A model generated the notes under the pieces. It was given only the letters and a program-made list of their open reading frames with translations. It had not been told where the DNA came from and did not search any database. A DNA stretch of 64,000 bases from Terrimonas ginsenosidimutans (GTDB lineage: Bacteria; Bacteroidota; Bacteroidia; Chitinophagales; Chitinophagaceae): contig NZ_JAKLTR010000001.1 of NCBI RefSeq assembly GCF_022012415.1, positions 248,001-312,000 of the forward strand, written 5' to 3'. A program made the translations under genes and the position numbers. Positions 28,421-37,730 of this stretch are shown here, piece by piece. The first letter of the stretch is position 1; each line of letters starts with the position of its first letter.

Positions 28421-28589
28421 GGCAGGCAACCGGCTGCGTACTATGCTCCAAGATCGATTGGCGCGCCAACTATTCTCATCCACCGGATACTAGATTCATA
28501 AAGAATCACCCGCCAGCTCCTCAAATATAAATTTGCACCCGAGGGAAAAACATTTTTTTGCGTTGTAAAACACGCGGTTTCGCCTTCAC

Positions 28590-28622
28590 GCTATGTTAGT
28601 TTTAGACAAACTAAAGCATAGC
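28590..28622. promoter_or_regulatory. Inverted repeat just upstream of the HicB-like gene
   Basis: GCTATG-TTAGTTT at 28590-28602 faces AAACTAA-GC-CATAGC ending at 28622, with one 2-base bulge. It ends two bases before the ATG at 28625. The position suits an autoregulatory operator or a 5' leader stem for the HicB-like/helicase unit. Confidence 0.45.
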
Positions 28623-28624
28623 TT

Positions 28625-28870
28625 ATGAACGACATCCTTCATTACAAAGGTTATTACGCCTCCATCCACTTTAATGCTGATGAGAATACTTTCTATGGGA
28701 AGATCCAGGGAATCGCGGAAACGATCCTCTTTGATGCACGATCATTAAAGGAGCTCAAAGCCGTTTTTCTTGAGTCCGTAGAGGAATACATAGACAGCAT
28801 GAACAGATCCGCCGGATCAACGGAAGAGAACGGAATCAGGCCGGATACCACTAAAGACACAACGTCATGA
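28625..28870 (+). CDS. HicB-like antitoxin-fold protein
   Basis: An 81-residue protein with the HicB N-terminal fold: HYKGYYASIHFNADENTFYGKIQGI, then a segment ending SLKELKAVFLESVEEYID. In classical HicAB systems HicB neutralises the HicA RNase; no HicA-like gene is adjacent. It also lacks an obvious C-terminal DNA-binding domain. Its stop overlaps the next start by four bases (ATGA), so it is translated with a UvrD-type helicase. An inverted repeat lies directly upstream. Confidence 0.75.
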   Translation: MNDILHYKGYYASIHFNADENTFYGKIQGIAETILFDARSLKELKAVFLESVEEYIDSMNRSAGSTEENGIRPDTTKDTTS

Positions 28871-30580
28871 AGTTTACAGGAGAGCAGCAGCAGATCTTCA
28901 GATTTGTAAGTAAGGGCAAGGGCCATGGCATCATTGATGCCGTGGCTGGCGCCGGGAAAACCACCACCATTATGGAATGCGCGCGTTTAGTTGACGATCC
29001 ATCGTCGGTCCTGTTCTGTGCATTCAATAACAGTATTGCTGGCGAGATCGCTCAGCGGTTCAGGCGTTTGGGGCTGCATGAGGTAACAGTAAGAACAATT
29101 CACTCCCTGGGCAGGCAAATATTGACCGACAATAATCTTACCGGTGAATCCTGGAGTCTACGGGATAATAAATACCGGGAATTACTGGAAAGTAAAACTA
29201 CTTATAAGAAGATCAAACCATTTCTCAAGACGATTTTCCAGATCAACGGCTTTTTACCCGCTGACGTGGATAACAGGAACAATTTCGCGGCAACTAATCT
29301 GCTGTTTCGGATCAATACGCGGATACTGGAGATCAATCAGAAATTCAGAGCGACACTGACAGCGAACAATCCAAAGGATATAGAAGAACTGGCCACACAT
29401 TTTGGTATTTTCTCCAGCTCTGAAGTACGCAGAAAATATTTCGGGGGAAGAGATCAATGCGTACTTCAGGTGCCATCAACAACTACTGGAGGCGGGAAAC
29501 CTCCTGGCCCTGCAAAAAAAGGTAATTGACTATACAGATATGCTCTATCTGCCGCATGAATGGAAGCTATATCCCGAAAAACGGTATCGGTTCCTGTTCA
29601 TTGATGAATGCCAGGATCTGTCGAAATCTCAATTTGCCGTGGCCTCAAAGTTTGGAAAGAAAGATGGGCGAATAATGGCAGTGGGCGATCCACAACAATC
29701 CATTTATGGATTCACGGGCGCGGATATTCATTCCTTTGACCGGGTAAAAGAATATACAAAGGCATCATTGTTCACACTCACAAGTTGCTTCCGTTGTCCG
29801 CAGAATGTTATTCAACTGGCGCAGGAATTACGCCCGGATATGACCGGTTGCAAAGCGGATGCTGGCATTGTCAGCACCATTCAATTTGACGAAGTAGCCA
29901 GTACCACTCAACCCGGTGATCTTATTATATCGCGTTTGAGAGCGCCAATGGTGCTGCTTATTTTCAATTTTATCGATAAAAATATCAAAGTCAAAATACA
30001 TGAAGACGAGGTACGTGAGATCATAAATGAGATCAAAAATATTTTCAAGCAGGAAGAGCTCCTGACACCTGTATCCTCTATGCCCGGCGGATTTGAACGG
30101 CTCAAACAAACGGTAAGAAGACGCTGGGACTTTATAATAGAAAAGAATGCCGGACGCATTACACACCATACCGAACGTGAGGTCTATATTAAAACGGAAA
30201 AAATGTTCCTGAACAGGAAGCTTGAATTTCTTCATAAAAAATTCATACAATGGGAGATCAGGAATGCGTGTATTAACGATCTTCTTTTAAAGATCAAAGA
30301 CTATGTTTCCGGAACAGACAATCCGATCAAACTATCAACGATCCACCGCGCTAAGGGATTGGAAAATGATCGAGTCTTTATTCTGAATTATGATGAACTT
30401 CCTTACTACAGGCAGCAGCAGAAAGACTGGGAACGGGTGCAGGAAATGAATCTTAAATATGTGGCAGTAACGCGAGCCTTGAAGGAACTGTTCCTGATCG
30501 AAAGTAAAAAAACGGATGCTATTGAACAAAATGAAACACTCTTTGATAATCTACCCTTTTATGGAGACGAGATCTTGTAA
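28867..30580 (+). pseudogene. UvrD/Rep-type superfamily 1 helicase, split by a +1 frameshift
   Basis: Two overlapping reading frames together make one helicase of about 570 residues. The first frame (28867-29529) has the Walker A AVAGAGKTTT and AFNNSIAGEI. The second (in frame through 30580) has Walker B FIDECQDLSK, GDPQQSIYGF, LTSCFRCP and KLSTIHRAKGLE with VAVTRAL. The switch lies in a run of five G at 29443-29447: with four G the frame would continue as FGEEINAYF. So this is one gene with an extra base, either a real mutation, phase variation in a G tract, programmed frameshifting or a sequencing error. The TTG start given to the second frame at 29402 is not real. It overlaps the HicB-like gene by four bases. 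Confidence 0.82.
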
Positions 30581-30653
30581 TTTGTCAGGCGTATAGAGAT
30601 AGGTCGCCTGCAGTTTGGTTAAGATCCTAAATACTTTGCATGGTGTAAGACTT

Positions 30654-30768
30654 CCGCAGATCTCACATTACATAGATGGCAGGAACAGACCGTCGCTATC
30701 TGCGCATCCGATAACACTTTGTATCTGCGTTAAAACGCTTTTGTCAATAGAAAAGATGAGATCTGCGG
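30654..30768. repeat. Intergenic inverted repeat, ATCTGCGG-type
   Basis: A 12-base perfect inverted repeat, CCGCAGATCTCA at 30654-30665 and TGAGATCTGCGG at 30757-30768, with a 91-base loop that repeats the word ATCTGCG. It lies between the helicase (+) and a convergent lipoprotein gene (-). No gene is seen in this 254-base gap. Confidence 0.55.
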
Positions 30769-30834
30769 GAATCTACGCCAGTCAATTTAGCCTTTCGGTT
30801 ATGGCATCTCACCAGGAGAAAGATGTAAGATGCG

Positions 30835-31425
30835 TCACTTGATAATGAAGTCGGGGTAACCTGCAACAAAAGATTGATTACCTATCGTCACGGCATCCGG
30901 ATAAAGAGGAACTGTAGTCAGTTTGCTGTGAAATGCTTCATACACAATATTGCCGGCGGTGAACGGATACAAACTTGCTGTTGAAGATTTTCTTTGGCTG
31001 ATATAATAAGGCCGCTTAACGCCTTCTGTAACGTTATTAACTGATATCACAAACCGTTGATTCGCCATTGCAGGAATATCAACAATGTCCGCATAAGAAA
31101 ATCTGTCAGGATAGTTATCGATCATTTCTGACGCCAGTAACTGTTTGGAACCATGGTCCCATAGGGAAACGGTGAATTTACCCGCATAAGGCATTTTACA
31201 TCCCAGATGTGTGATCTTTCCGGCATTGATCGAATAGAATCGCATTCCCAGTTCAAGTGCGTTAACATTGGCCAGGAGAACGGTATCGACAATTTCAGTA
31301 TGTTCCAGGAGATTCTCCAGTACTTTTTGTCCTAACGGTTCCTGCTTATTGATCTCCACCTGATCCTTTTTACATGACCACATCAATGGGGTCAGGATGA
31401 TTGCTATAAGTAGTATCTTTTTCAT
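30835..31425 (-). CDS. Hypothetical lipoprotein
   Basis: A 196-residue protein. The ATG at 31425 gives a proper signal peptide with lipobox LMWSC; the frame is open further upstream but without a signal. The body is predicted beta-rich. I do not recognise the family. Likely anchored in the inner or outer membrane facing the periplasm; no catalytic motif is seen. Confidence 0.72.
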   Translation of the reverse strand: MKKILLIAIILTPLMWSCKKDQVEINKQEPLGQKVLENLLEHTEIVDTVLLANVNALELGMRFYSINAGKITHLGCKMPYAGKFTVSLWDHGSKQLLASEMIDNYPDRFSYADIVDIPAMANQRFVISVNNVTEGVKRPYYISQRKSSTASLYPFTAGNIVYEAFHSKLTTVPLYPDAVTIGNQSFVAGYPDFIIK

Positions 31426-31590
31426 GATAAGGTTATCTACACTGCAATTCTTTAGTCTTTTGCATCGCAAAGATGTTATCATTCAAAAGAAGCATGAAGT
31501 AGTTTTAAGTAAATGGTTTCTTTCACCCTGCAACTTTCCGGATAGCTTTAGTAGATGGGTAAGGCATCGAAGTGCTTAGGTTGGAAACAC

Positions 31591-31617
31591 TTCGGCCCCG
31601 GTTGATCCGGGGCCGAA
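31591..31617. terminator. GC-rich hairpin downstream of acyl-CoA dehydrogenase
   Basis: A perfect 11-base stem, TTCGGCCCCGG and CCGGGGCCGAA, with a 5-base loop TTGAT. It lies 53 bases after the dehydrogenase stop on the minus strand. There is no long U tract on either side, so it may pause or protect transcripts rather than terminate strongly. Confidence 0.45.
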
Positions 31618-31669
31618 ATTAAAAACTTCAACAAAATGAAATTGCTTAACGTGAAATCCAGGCATACTC

Positions 31670-33028
31670 CTAAACGAAAGCACTCATGCCAGTGATCGCT
31701 CTTCCTACGATCAGGGAATTGATCTCCTTCGTTCCTTCATATGAATAGATTGCTTCCGCGTCTGCAACAAATCTTGCAACGTTATGCTCCAGCAGAATAC
31801 CATTTCCTCCCATCACTTCGCGCGCGCGGCTTACGATGTCTCTTGTTCTTAAAGAGCAAAAAACTTTCGCGAGAGACGCATGTTCGTCTTTTAACAACCC
31901 CTGATCCTGCAATTCTGAAAGGCGGAACACAAGGGATTGCATTGCCGTCAGGTTTGAAAGCATTTCGACGAGATGATTTTGTATGAGCTGGAACGACGCG
32001 ATCGGCTTTCCGAATTGTTTTCTGTTGCGGGTATAATCCAGCGCATTTTCATAAGCGCCACGAGCGGTTCCGACCGCCATCCACGCAACACCAGCGCGGG
32101 TCATCTGTAATACACGCGCAGTGTCTTTAAACGATTCAGCATTCTGTAAACGATCTTTTTCTTCTATGAGACAGTTTTTCATCGTGATCAGTCCATTCTG
32201 AACTATCCGCAAAGCCATCTTGCCTTTGATCTTTTCCACTTCAAACCCTGGCGTACCTTTTCTGACAAGAAAGCCTTTTACCTGGTTATCGTCAACGTCC
32301 CGTGCCCAGATAATAGTAACGTCAGCAAAAGTAGCATTGCCGATCCATTTTTTCTGTCCGTTCAGCAGCCATCCATCAGCCGTTTTCTTTGCCGTGGTGG
32401 TCAGGCCTCCCGCCGCGCCAGAACCGACCTCCGGCTCCGTTAGTCCAAACGCCCCGATGATCTTCATCTCATGCATGCCTGGCAACCATTCCTGTTTCTG
32501 TTCTTCCGAACCGCACATATAAATTGATCCCATTGACAGTCCACTTTGCACGCCAAAAAACGTAGCGATCGATGCATCGATCCTCGCCATCTCCATAGCG
32601 ATAATGCCTTCCATAAGAAACGATTTGCCCGGGCAACCATAGCCTTTATACGTAACGCCACAGAGCCCAAGCTCTGCAAATTTTGGAATTACTTCATGAG
32701 GGAACTCGTCATGCAGCCAATAATTATTTACAATCGGTTTGATCTCTCTCTCCATGAACTCCCGCACTTTCAATTGAACCGCACGGTCTTCCTCATTCAA
32801 CCGGAGATGAATTTCATAAAAGTCACCATTAATAGGCGGAAGCACTTTCTCTTTTTTCTCATCCTTCATCATCTTCATCAATGCTTTCAATTGGTTATCG
32901 TCCAATTTGGAAAAACTGTTCATCACTTCCTGAAGATCTACTTTTTCAGAAAGCTTGCTGAGCTGGTTGAAATCAATTTTACGAAGAAGATTGAACGTGC
33001 TTTTGATCTTAGAGAATGTTCCTGCCAT
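31670..33028 (-). CDS. Acyl-CoA dehydrogenase family protein
   Basis: A 452-residue flavoprotein of the acyl-CoA dehydrogenase family, close in pattern to glutaryl-CoA-type members. Residues 1-75 are an extra charged helical segment; then FMEREIKPIV, AFGLTEPEVGSGAAG, KKWIGNATFAD and the C-terminal YEGTKEINSLIVGRAITG, which holds the catalytic Glu position in YEGT. It should oxidise an acyl-CoA with FAD and pass electrons to ETF. The substrate cannot be fixed from sequence. It stands apart from other fatty acid genes; the next gene on this strand is a lipoprotein 240 bases away. Confidence 0.9.
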   Translation of the reverse strand: MAGTFSKIKSTFNLLRKIDFNQLSKLSEKVDLQEVMNSFSKLDDNQLKALMKMMKDEKKEKVLPPINGDFYEIHLRLNEEDRAVQLKVREFMEREIKPIVNNYWLHDEFPHEVIPKFAELGLCGVTYKGYGCPGKSFLMEGIIAMEMARIDASIATFFGVQSGLSMGSIYMCGSEEQKQEWLPGMHEMKIIGAFGLTEPEVGSGAAGGLTTTAKKTADGWLLNGQKKWIGNATFADVTIIWARDVDDNQVKGFLVRKGTPGFEVEKIKGKMALRIVQNGLITMKNCLIEEKDRLQNAESFKDTARVLQMTRAGVAWMAVGTARGAYENALDYTRNRKQFGKPIASFQLIQNHLVEMLSNLTAMQSLVFRLSELQDQGLLKDEHASLAKVFCSLRTRDIVSRAREVMGGNGILLEHNVARFVADAEAIYSYEGTKEINSLIVGRAITGMSAFV

Positions 33029-33142
33029 TGGTTAACATTTTAAAGGAAGAATCCTTAAAGTTAGCCAAGAGTTTAAAGAGGTGAAAGAGATAAAAGGTTT
33101 TTTTTGGGCAAACTGTTTATTTATCTTTTTCATAATACGCGC

Positions 33143-33868
33143 TTAAACAGCGAAAAGGACATTAGGCAAAAGAGGATGTGAGACTTCGAGAGGGGCGGCT
33201 CCGCCACCGGGAACGGTTCTGAAGTTTTGCATGCACGAAAGGATCTGCCTGATTGCAGACTGATGATCCTCAATCCTGCGTGTCGCACTTGTTTGAATAG
33301 TTCTCATGCTGAGGTCTGAAGGAGTGCTGCCTGGCGTCATGATGGTTACATCAATTCCGAAAGATTGCACTTCGACAGCAAGAGATTCCAGGATTGCGAT
33401 CATTGCCAGTTCCGTTGCACGATAGATGCCAAGACCAGCGCCACTCATTCTGCCTAAAGAGGATAGATTGAAAATATGTCCGGACCGCTGCTCTTTCAAA
33501 TAGGGCAATGTAGCACGCACAACATTTAGTCCGGAAAAGATATTGACCTCAAAGTTATGACGGATCTCTTCGTCTGAAAGTTCTTCAATATTTCCGGCGA
33601 TTCCTTCTTTATCCGCATTGATGACAATGTCCAGTCGTCCAAAATGCCGGACTGCATCATAAGCTGCGCGAGAAACGGAATCTTCATCGCAAAGAGCTAT
33701 TTCGAGCATCAGTAGATTCTTACTACCTGCGTTAGACATTTTGCGCAGCGATTGAATATTTTCAGCAACGGCCGCTACTTTGTGCCCCTGCTTCAGTAAT
33801 TGCTTTACCAGCGCGAGCCCAAAACCATGACCCGCACCTGTAACAAACCAGATCTTTTCCATGGCCAA
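33143..33868 (-). CDS. Short-chain dehydrogenase family protein lacking the catalytic Lys
   Basis: A 241-residue Rossmann protein. The cofactor motif VTGAGHGFGLALVKQL is present, as is the Ser segment HIFNLSSLG. Two active-site motifs have drifted: NNAG, usual in the family, reads INADKEG, and the Tyr motif is IYRATELAM, where YxxxK should be, so Lys is replaced by Glu. Loss of Lys normally abolishes oxidoreductase activity in this family. It may be a degenerating gene or a binding protein. Length is normal for a classical SDR. Confidence 0.88.
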   Translation of the reverse strand: MAMEKIWFVTGAGHGFGLALVKQLLKQGHKVAAVAENIQSLRKMSNAGSKNLLMLEIALCDEDSVSRAAYDAVRHFGRLDIVINADKEGIAGNIEELSDEEIRHNFEVNIFSGLNVVRATLPYLKEQRSGHIFNLSSLGRMSGAGLGIYRATELAMIAILESLAVEVQSFGIDVTIMTPGSTPSDLSMRTIQTSATRRIEDHQSAIRQILSCMQNFRTVPGGGAAPLEVSHPLLPNVLFAV

Positions 33869-34039
33869 TTATTTTTTGTTCAAACAAAGTTACTTCGATC
33901 AGGGGCGTTTTCTCTTGTACACTTCAAACCAATGATTACAAAATTCAAACAGCTTTTTATAAAAGAAGAGGGGGGCGGCCCGGGAAAGTATTAAGAAGAA
34001 TGCTGTATTTTTATTCAGTTCATCCAAACTAACCTTAAC

Positions 34040-35653
34040 ATGCACGATACTTTCAGTATTTATATTATTCTTTTGCTGGTCATTCTGTTCCTGATCATGC
34101 TGGCGCAGAAGCTGAAAGTTTCCTATCCGATCGTGCTGGTGTTGGGCGGACTTGCATTAAGTTTTTTCCCGTGGTTGCCTGAAATAAAGATTGATCCGGA
34201 TCTCATATTCGTCATTTTTCTTCCTCCTCTTCTATATGAAGCTGCATGGCATACTTCATGGAAAGAGTTTTGGAAATGGCGCCGCGTAATTTCGAGCTTT
34301 GCGTTCCTGATCGTCATTCTTACTTCCTGTGTGATCGCCTTCGTATCCAGCAGTCTTATTCCCGGTTTCACTTTAGCATTAGGCTTTTTACTGGGTGGCA
34401 TCATTTCACCCCCGGATGCAGTTTCCGCAACTTCGATCATGAAGCAGATCAAAGTGCCGCGCAGGCTTGTAACGATCATTGAAGGGGAAAGCCTGTTGAA
34501 TGATGCAGCGAGTTTGATCGTTTTCCGTTTCGCGATGGCGGCTGTTGATTCTGGTGAGTTTGTTTTTAAAGATGCTGTCTTTAGCTTTTTTGTCGTGATC
34601 GTGATGGGTATTGCCACCGGTATAGCGATCGCAATGGTTTTTTACGCGATCCATCGTTGGTTGCCCGTAACAGCAAATATCAATACCCTTTTTACACTTA
34701 TTGCTCCATATATAATGTATATCGCGGCAGAGCAGATGCACTTTTCCGGTGTGCTGTCCGTCGTAAGCGGAGGGCTGTTTCTTTCGATCAGGAGCCACCG
34801 CATCTTTGATCACCGAAGCCGTTTAAGAACGGAGAATGTTTGGTCGGCCCTTAGTTTTGGATTGAATGGTATCGTCTTCATGCTGATCGGTCTTGAGCTG
34901 CCGGTGATCATTGCAGAGCTTGGCGACACCAGTCTTTCAGAAGCGATCAAGTACGGATTGATCATTACGGGAGTATTGATCATCGTAAGGTTGCTCTCAA
35001 CACTTGGCGCATCCGCGTTCACGGTTGTTATAAGCCGATTTATCACCACCGCGGACAACAGACCAGGGTGGCGCGGCCCGTTGATCTTTGGTTGGGCCGG
35101 TATGCGAGGAGTAGTTTCACTCGCTGCGGCGCTATCTATCCCGGTTTATCTGACGAACGGACAGGCATTTCCGCAGCGAAACCTGATCCTGTTCATTACA
35201 TTTATCGTAATACTTGTGACGTTAGTGTTCCAGGGTTTAACACTTCCTGCTTTGGTCAAGTGGCTCAAAGTCGAAGACCGTGACGAAACAATACCAAAGG
35301 AAAGGCAGGAATCTATTATTCAGAAAAAACTAGCCGTCGCCGCGCTGAAAGTACTCGACGGGAAATATGCTGATGCCGTAAACAAAGACGAAATTCTTCA
35401 AAGCATTAAGCTCAAACATTCTGGTAATGCCCGGTTATTTGAGGGGCGACTGGCCGAGCATTCTATTGATCGCCCGATCACAGACGAAGAATACCGTAAG
35501 ATCATAGCCGAAGTGGTGCTTGCGCAACGGGAGCTACTTCACCAGCTGAACAGGAAACAGGAAATAGATGAAGAGGTGATCCGGAAATATAACGCGATCC
35601 TGGATCTTGAAGAAGAGAACTTCAGCGTCCGCTTCAGCAAGAATGCCGACTAG
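34040..35653 (+). CDS. CPA1-family Na+/H+ antiporter
   Basis: A 537-residue membrane protein with about 12 hydrophobic segments over residues 1-410 and a ~125-residue cytoplasmic tail. The core carries FLPPLLYEAAWH, GGIISPPDAVSATSIMKQ and GESLLNDAASLIVF, the ion-binding NDA motif of NhaP-type antiporters, and later GWAGMRGVVSLAAAL. It should exchange Na+ or K+ for H+ across the inner membrane. It converges with an AraC gene, with three bases between the stops. Confidence 0.95.
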   Translation: MHDTFSIYIILLLVILFLIMLAQKLKVSYPIVLVLGGLALSFFPWLPEIKIDPDLIFVIFLPPLLYEAAWHTSWKEFWKWRRVISSFAFLIVILTSCVIAFVSSSLIPGFTLALGFLLGGIISPPDAVSATSIMKQIKVPRRLVTIIEGESLLNDAASLIVFRFAMAAVDSGEFVFKDAVFSFFVVIVMGIATGIAIAMVFYAIHRWLPVTANINTLFTLIAPYIMYIAAEQMHFSGVLSVVSGGLFLSIRSHRIFDHRSRLRTENVWSALSFGLNGIVFMLIGLELPVIIAELGDTSLSEAIKYGLIITGVLIIVRLLSTLGASAFTVVISRFITTADNRPGWRGPLIFGWAGMRGVVSLAAALSIPVYLTNGQAFPQRNLILFITFIVILVTLVFQGLTLPALVKWLKVEDRDETIPKERQESIIQKKLAVAALKVLDGKYADAVNKDEILQSIKLKHSGNARLFEGRLAEHSIDRPITDEEYRKIIAEVVLAQRELLHQLNRKQEIDEEVIRKYNAILDLEEENFSVRFSKNAD

Positions 35654-35656
35654 CCA

Positions 35657-36556
35657 TTAAATCCTGAAAGAAGAAGGCGTATAGGTTGTCTGTTTCTTGA
35701 AAAAATTATTGAAATGGGCCGGCTCTTCAAAGCCAAGGCAGTAAGCTATTTCGGAAATGTTCCAGTTCGTATGCCTGAGTAATGCTTTTGCTTCGCTTAC
35801 CAGCCGCTCAGCGATATGTTCGGTTGTTGTTTTGCCTGTCGTTTCCCTGATTGCCCGGTTGAGGTGATTTACATGCACCGCTAATCTTTCTGCGAAATCA
35901 CGCGCAGACCTTAATTTGAATTGCTGTGAAGGCGACTCTATCGGGAATTGCCTCTCAAGCATATCCGTAAATACAGCGGTGATTCGGCTGTTAGCATTAG
36001 GGTGCTGATACAAGGTTTCGGCTGGTTGCAGCTTCATCGCGTGATGAATGATCTCCATCAGATAATTGCGAAGCAGATCAAATTTATATGCATAATCTGA
36101 ATTGATCTCTTCCAGCATTTTATCATACACTGCACTTACCTTTTTATCCTGTTCCGCATCCAGCACGTAAGCGGGTTTACCACCAGGCGTGAACATTGGC
36201 AGCTCATTGAAGTTGCGGCGCACATTTGCATCAAAAAAAGCATCCTTGAAGATGCAGAAGTAACCATGATAATCTTCAGACATTGATTCGAAAGTATACG
36301 GAACATATGGGTTAAAGAACAACAGGGTTGACCCGCTGATTTCGATACTCTTATCCGCATAATGCAGAATACCACCACCGCGTGCAAGACTTACTTTATA
36401 AAAGTCGCGCCTTGCATATTTGGGAGGTGCTGTATGCTGCTTCTTGTTTGCCTCCACTTTGAATACATTGAAGTGTCCTATATCTTTTTGCAGGTTATCC
36501 GGCAACCATTCACACTTCTGCTTATAAAAGTCTTCAATTGTTTCGGGTTTGGGCAT
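35657..36556 (-). CDS. AraC-family transcriptional regulator
   Basis: A 299-residue regulator with an N-terminal cupin-like half and a C-terminal AraC helix-turn-helix: DFAERLAVHVNHLNRAIRETTG, then AYCLGFEEPAHFNNFFKKQT. Its 5' side faces a 1.17-kb non-coding stretch, so its promoter lies there. The target genes are unknown; the convergent antiporter is the only close neighbour. Confidence 0.92.
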   Translation of the reverse strand: MPKPETIEDFYKQKCEWLPDNLQKDIGHFNVFKVEANKKQHTAPPKYARRDFYKVSLARGGGILHYADKSIEISGSTLLFFNPYVPYTFESMSEDYHGYFCIFKDAFFDANVRRNFNELPMFTPGGKPAYVLDAEQDKKVSAVYDKMLEEINSDYAYKFDLLRNYLMEIIHHAMKLQPAETLYQHPNANSRITAVFTDMLERQFPIESPSQQFKLRSARDFAERLAVHVNHLNRAIRETTGKTTTEHIAERLVSEAKALLRHTNWNISEIAYCLGFEEPAHFNNFFKKQTTYTPSSFRI

Positions 36557-37730
36557 AATAAAAAGGTTTATGATCAGCCACAGTTAACGGCGGGGTTACA
36601 ATATTGATACAAAAATAAATACGGGAACGGACGGTTCCCTTACGGCAATCAAATCATTCCTTACAAAATTCAAACAAAGGTTGCTGGTATTGGTTTAAAC
36701 TATTTCTAAAGACATGAAAATCAATGCCCCGCCTGCTCAATAAATTGTTCATTCGCTCATTGTAACAGCGTTATCATTCCGTAGCAGAATACTTTTGCGC
36801 CTTCTGACTCCGTACTCCTTGAACTGGTGGAGGGTGCACACTGGTTGATACCGCTGCTCGGAGAATGTTAGAGATCATTGGTGGTGTTGCGTTGTAGTAC
36901 CCCTGTACGAAATGAAGAGTCTTGTACCGGCAAGCAGCGGCACCACGCGTTCAAGCCACCCGCTTTGTGAGGTGCGGGCACGCAGGTGATCAGATAAGTA
37001 TTGATCCTATGCTTCTCTTATTACGGGTTAGAACGTAGGGTTGAGTTCCGGCCTGGCGATGCTGTTTTTTCACAGACCAAAGCGCCTGACTTCAATTACG
37101 ATGAGGGCGTTTCGAGCGGCAAGTTGTACTCAGTTCTTACCGGCCTAACCCTCCTGTTTTTCGTGTTATTTTCCCTCAAGGTTTTGTGTTTTACCCATGG
37201 AATCGCTTCGTGTCTGAGCGATATTTACAACGAGATATCTTACTTAGTAGCCTCCGCTTATGGCGGATGGGGGGTGTGGGGGTGTCCGCCATAAGCGGAG
37301 GCACTATTTTATATTATTCGAAAACTCGAAACAAAGAAAAATAAAGCGGATGGATAAATAGAAAGATGATAATAAAAGAATTGATATTGACTGGAGGATA
37401 AATAAGATCCCCGGGCACCAGTCCGGTTATGTTCGATTGGCAACCGCCTGTCATGTTCAGCGATCTTGATCCCTTCAGTAAAATCATTAACTAATTTGAT
37501 TACAGAAGAGCAGAAGAAAATTCTCTTCGCCCCCGGGCCGGGATTCGGGGAATTCTGTCCAAATAGTGGAGAGCGCAGGCAAACTGCGGCCGGCACTGCC
37601 GGTTACCCCCGCTTGGACTCCTCATTCATTTGGATCCAGTACAATACAACTTCGAACCCTGGAAGATTCATCCACTCGCAACAAGTTCAATGATAACACG
37701 CTGGATAACTCCGGCAGCTCACACGTTCTA
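36557..37730. other. Long non-coding stretch
   Basis: This ~1.2-kb gap between the AraC gene and the DUF420 gene has several short open frames (for example one from 37001 on the plus strand and one ending at 37309 on the minus strand), none with a recognised product. The part at 36780-37250 is richer in GC than the flanks and holds short dyads, such as GGGAAC-N5-GTTCCC at 36626-36642. A strong 18-base stem lies at 37250-37302. It may hold an RNA gene or the remains of a mobile element; I could identify neither. Confidence 0.4.
37250..37302. repeat. 18-base perfect inverted repeat with G-rich loop
   Basis: GCCTCCGCTTATGGCGGA at 37250-37267 pairs perfectly with 37285-37302. The 17-base loop contains runs of six and five G on the plus strand. 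It lies far from any start, about 430 bases from the end of the DUF420 gene. Confidence 0.75.

Noticed and set aside
28458-28469. 12-base palindrome TTGGCGCGCCAA
   Set aside because: A single short palindrome far from any promoter feature; chance occurrence is plausible.
30615-30842. 75-residue frame between helicase and lipoprotein
   Set aside because: Covers the inverted repeat and has no coding character.
31634-31693. 19-codon frame (MKLLNVKSRHTP...) after the GC-rich hairpin
   Set aside because: It overlaps the 3' end of the acyl-CoA dehydrogenase gene on the other strand and has no supporting signal.
37001-37294. 97-residue plus-strand frame with a hydrophobic segment
   Set aside because: Starts at TTG, runs into the 18-base hairpin and G-rich loop, and has no recognised domain. 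It could be a relic, but I cannot support it as a gene.
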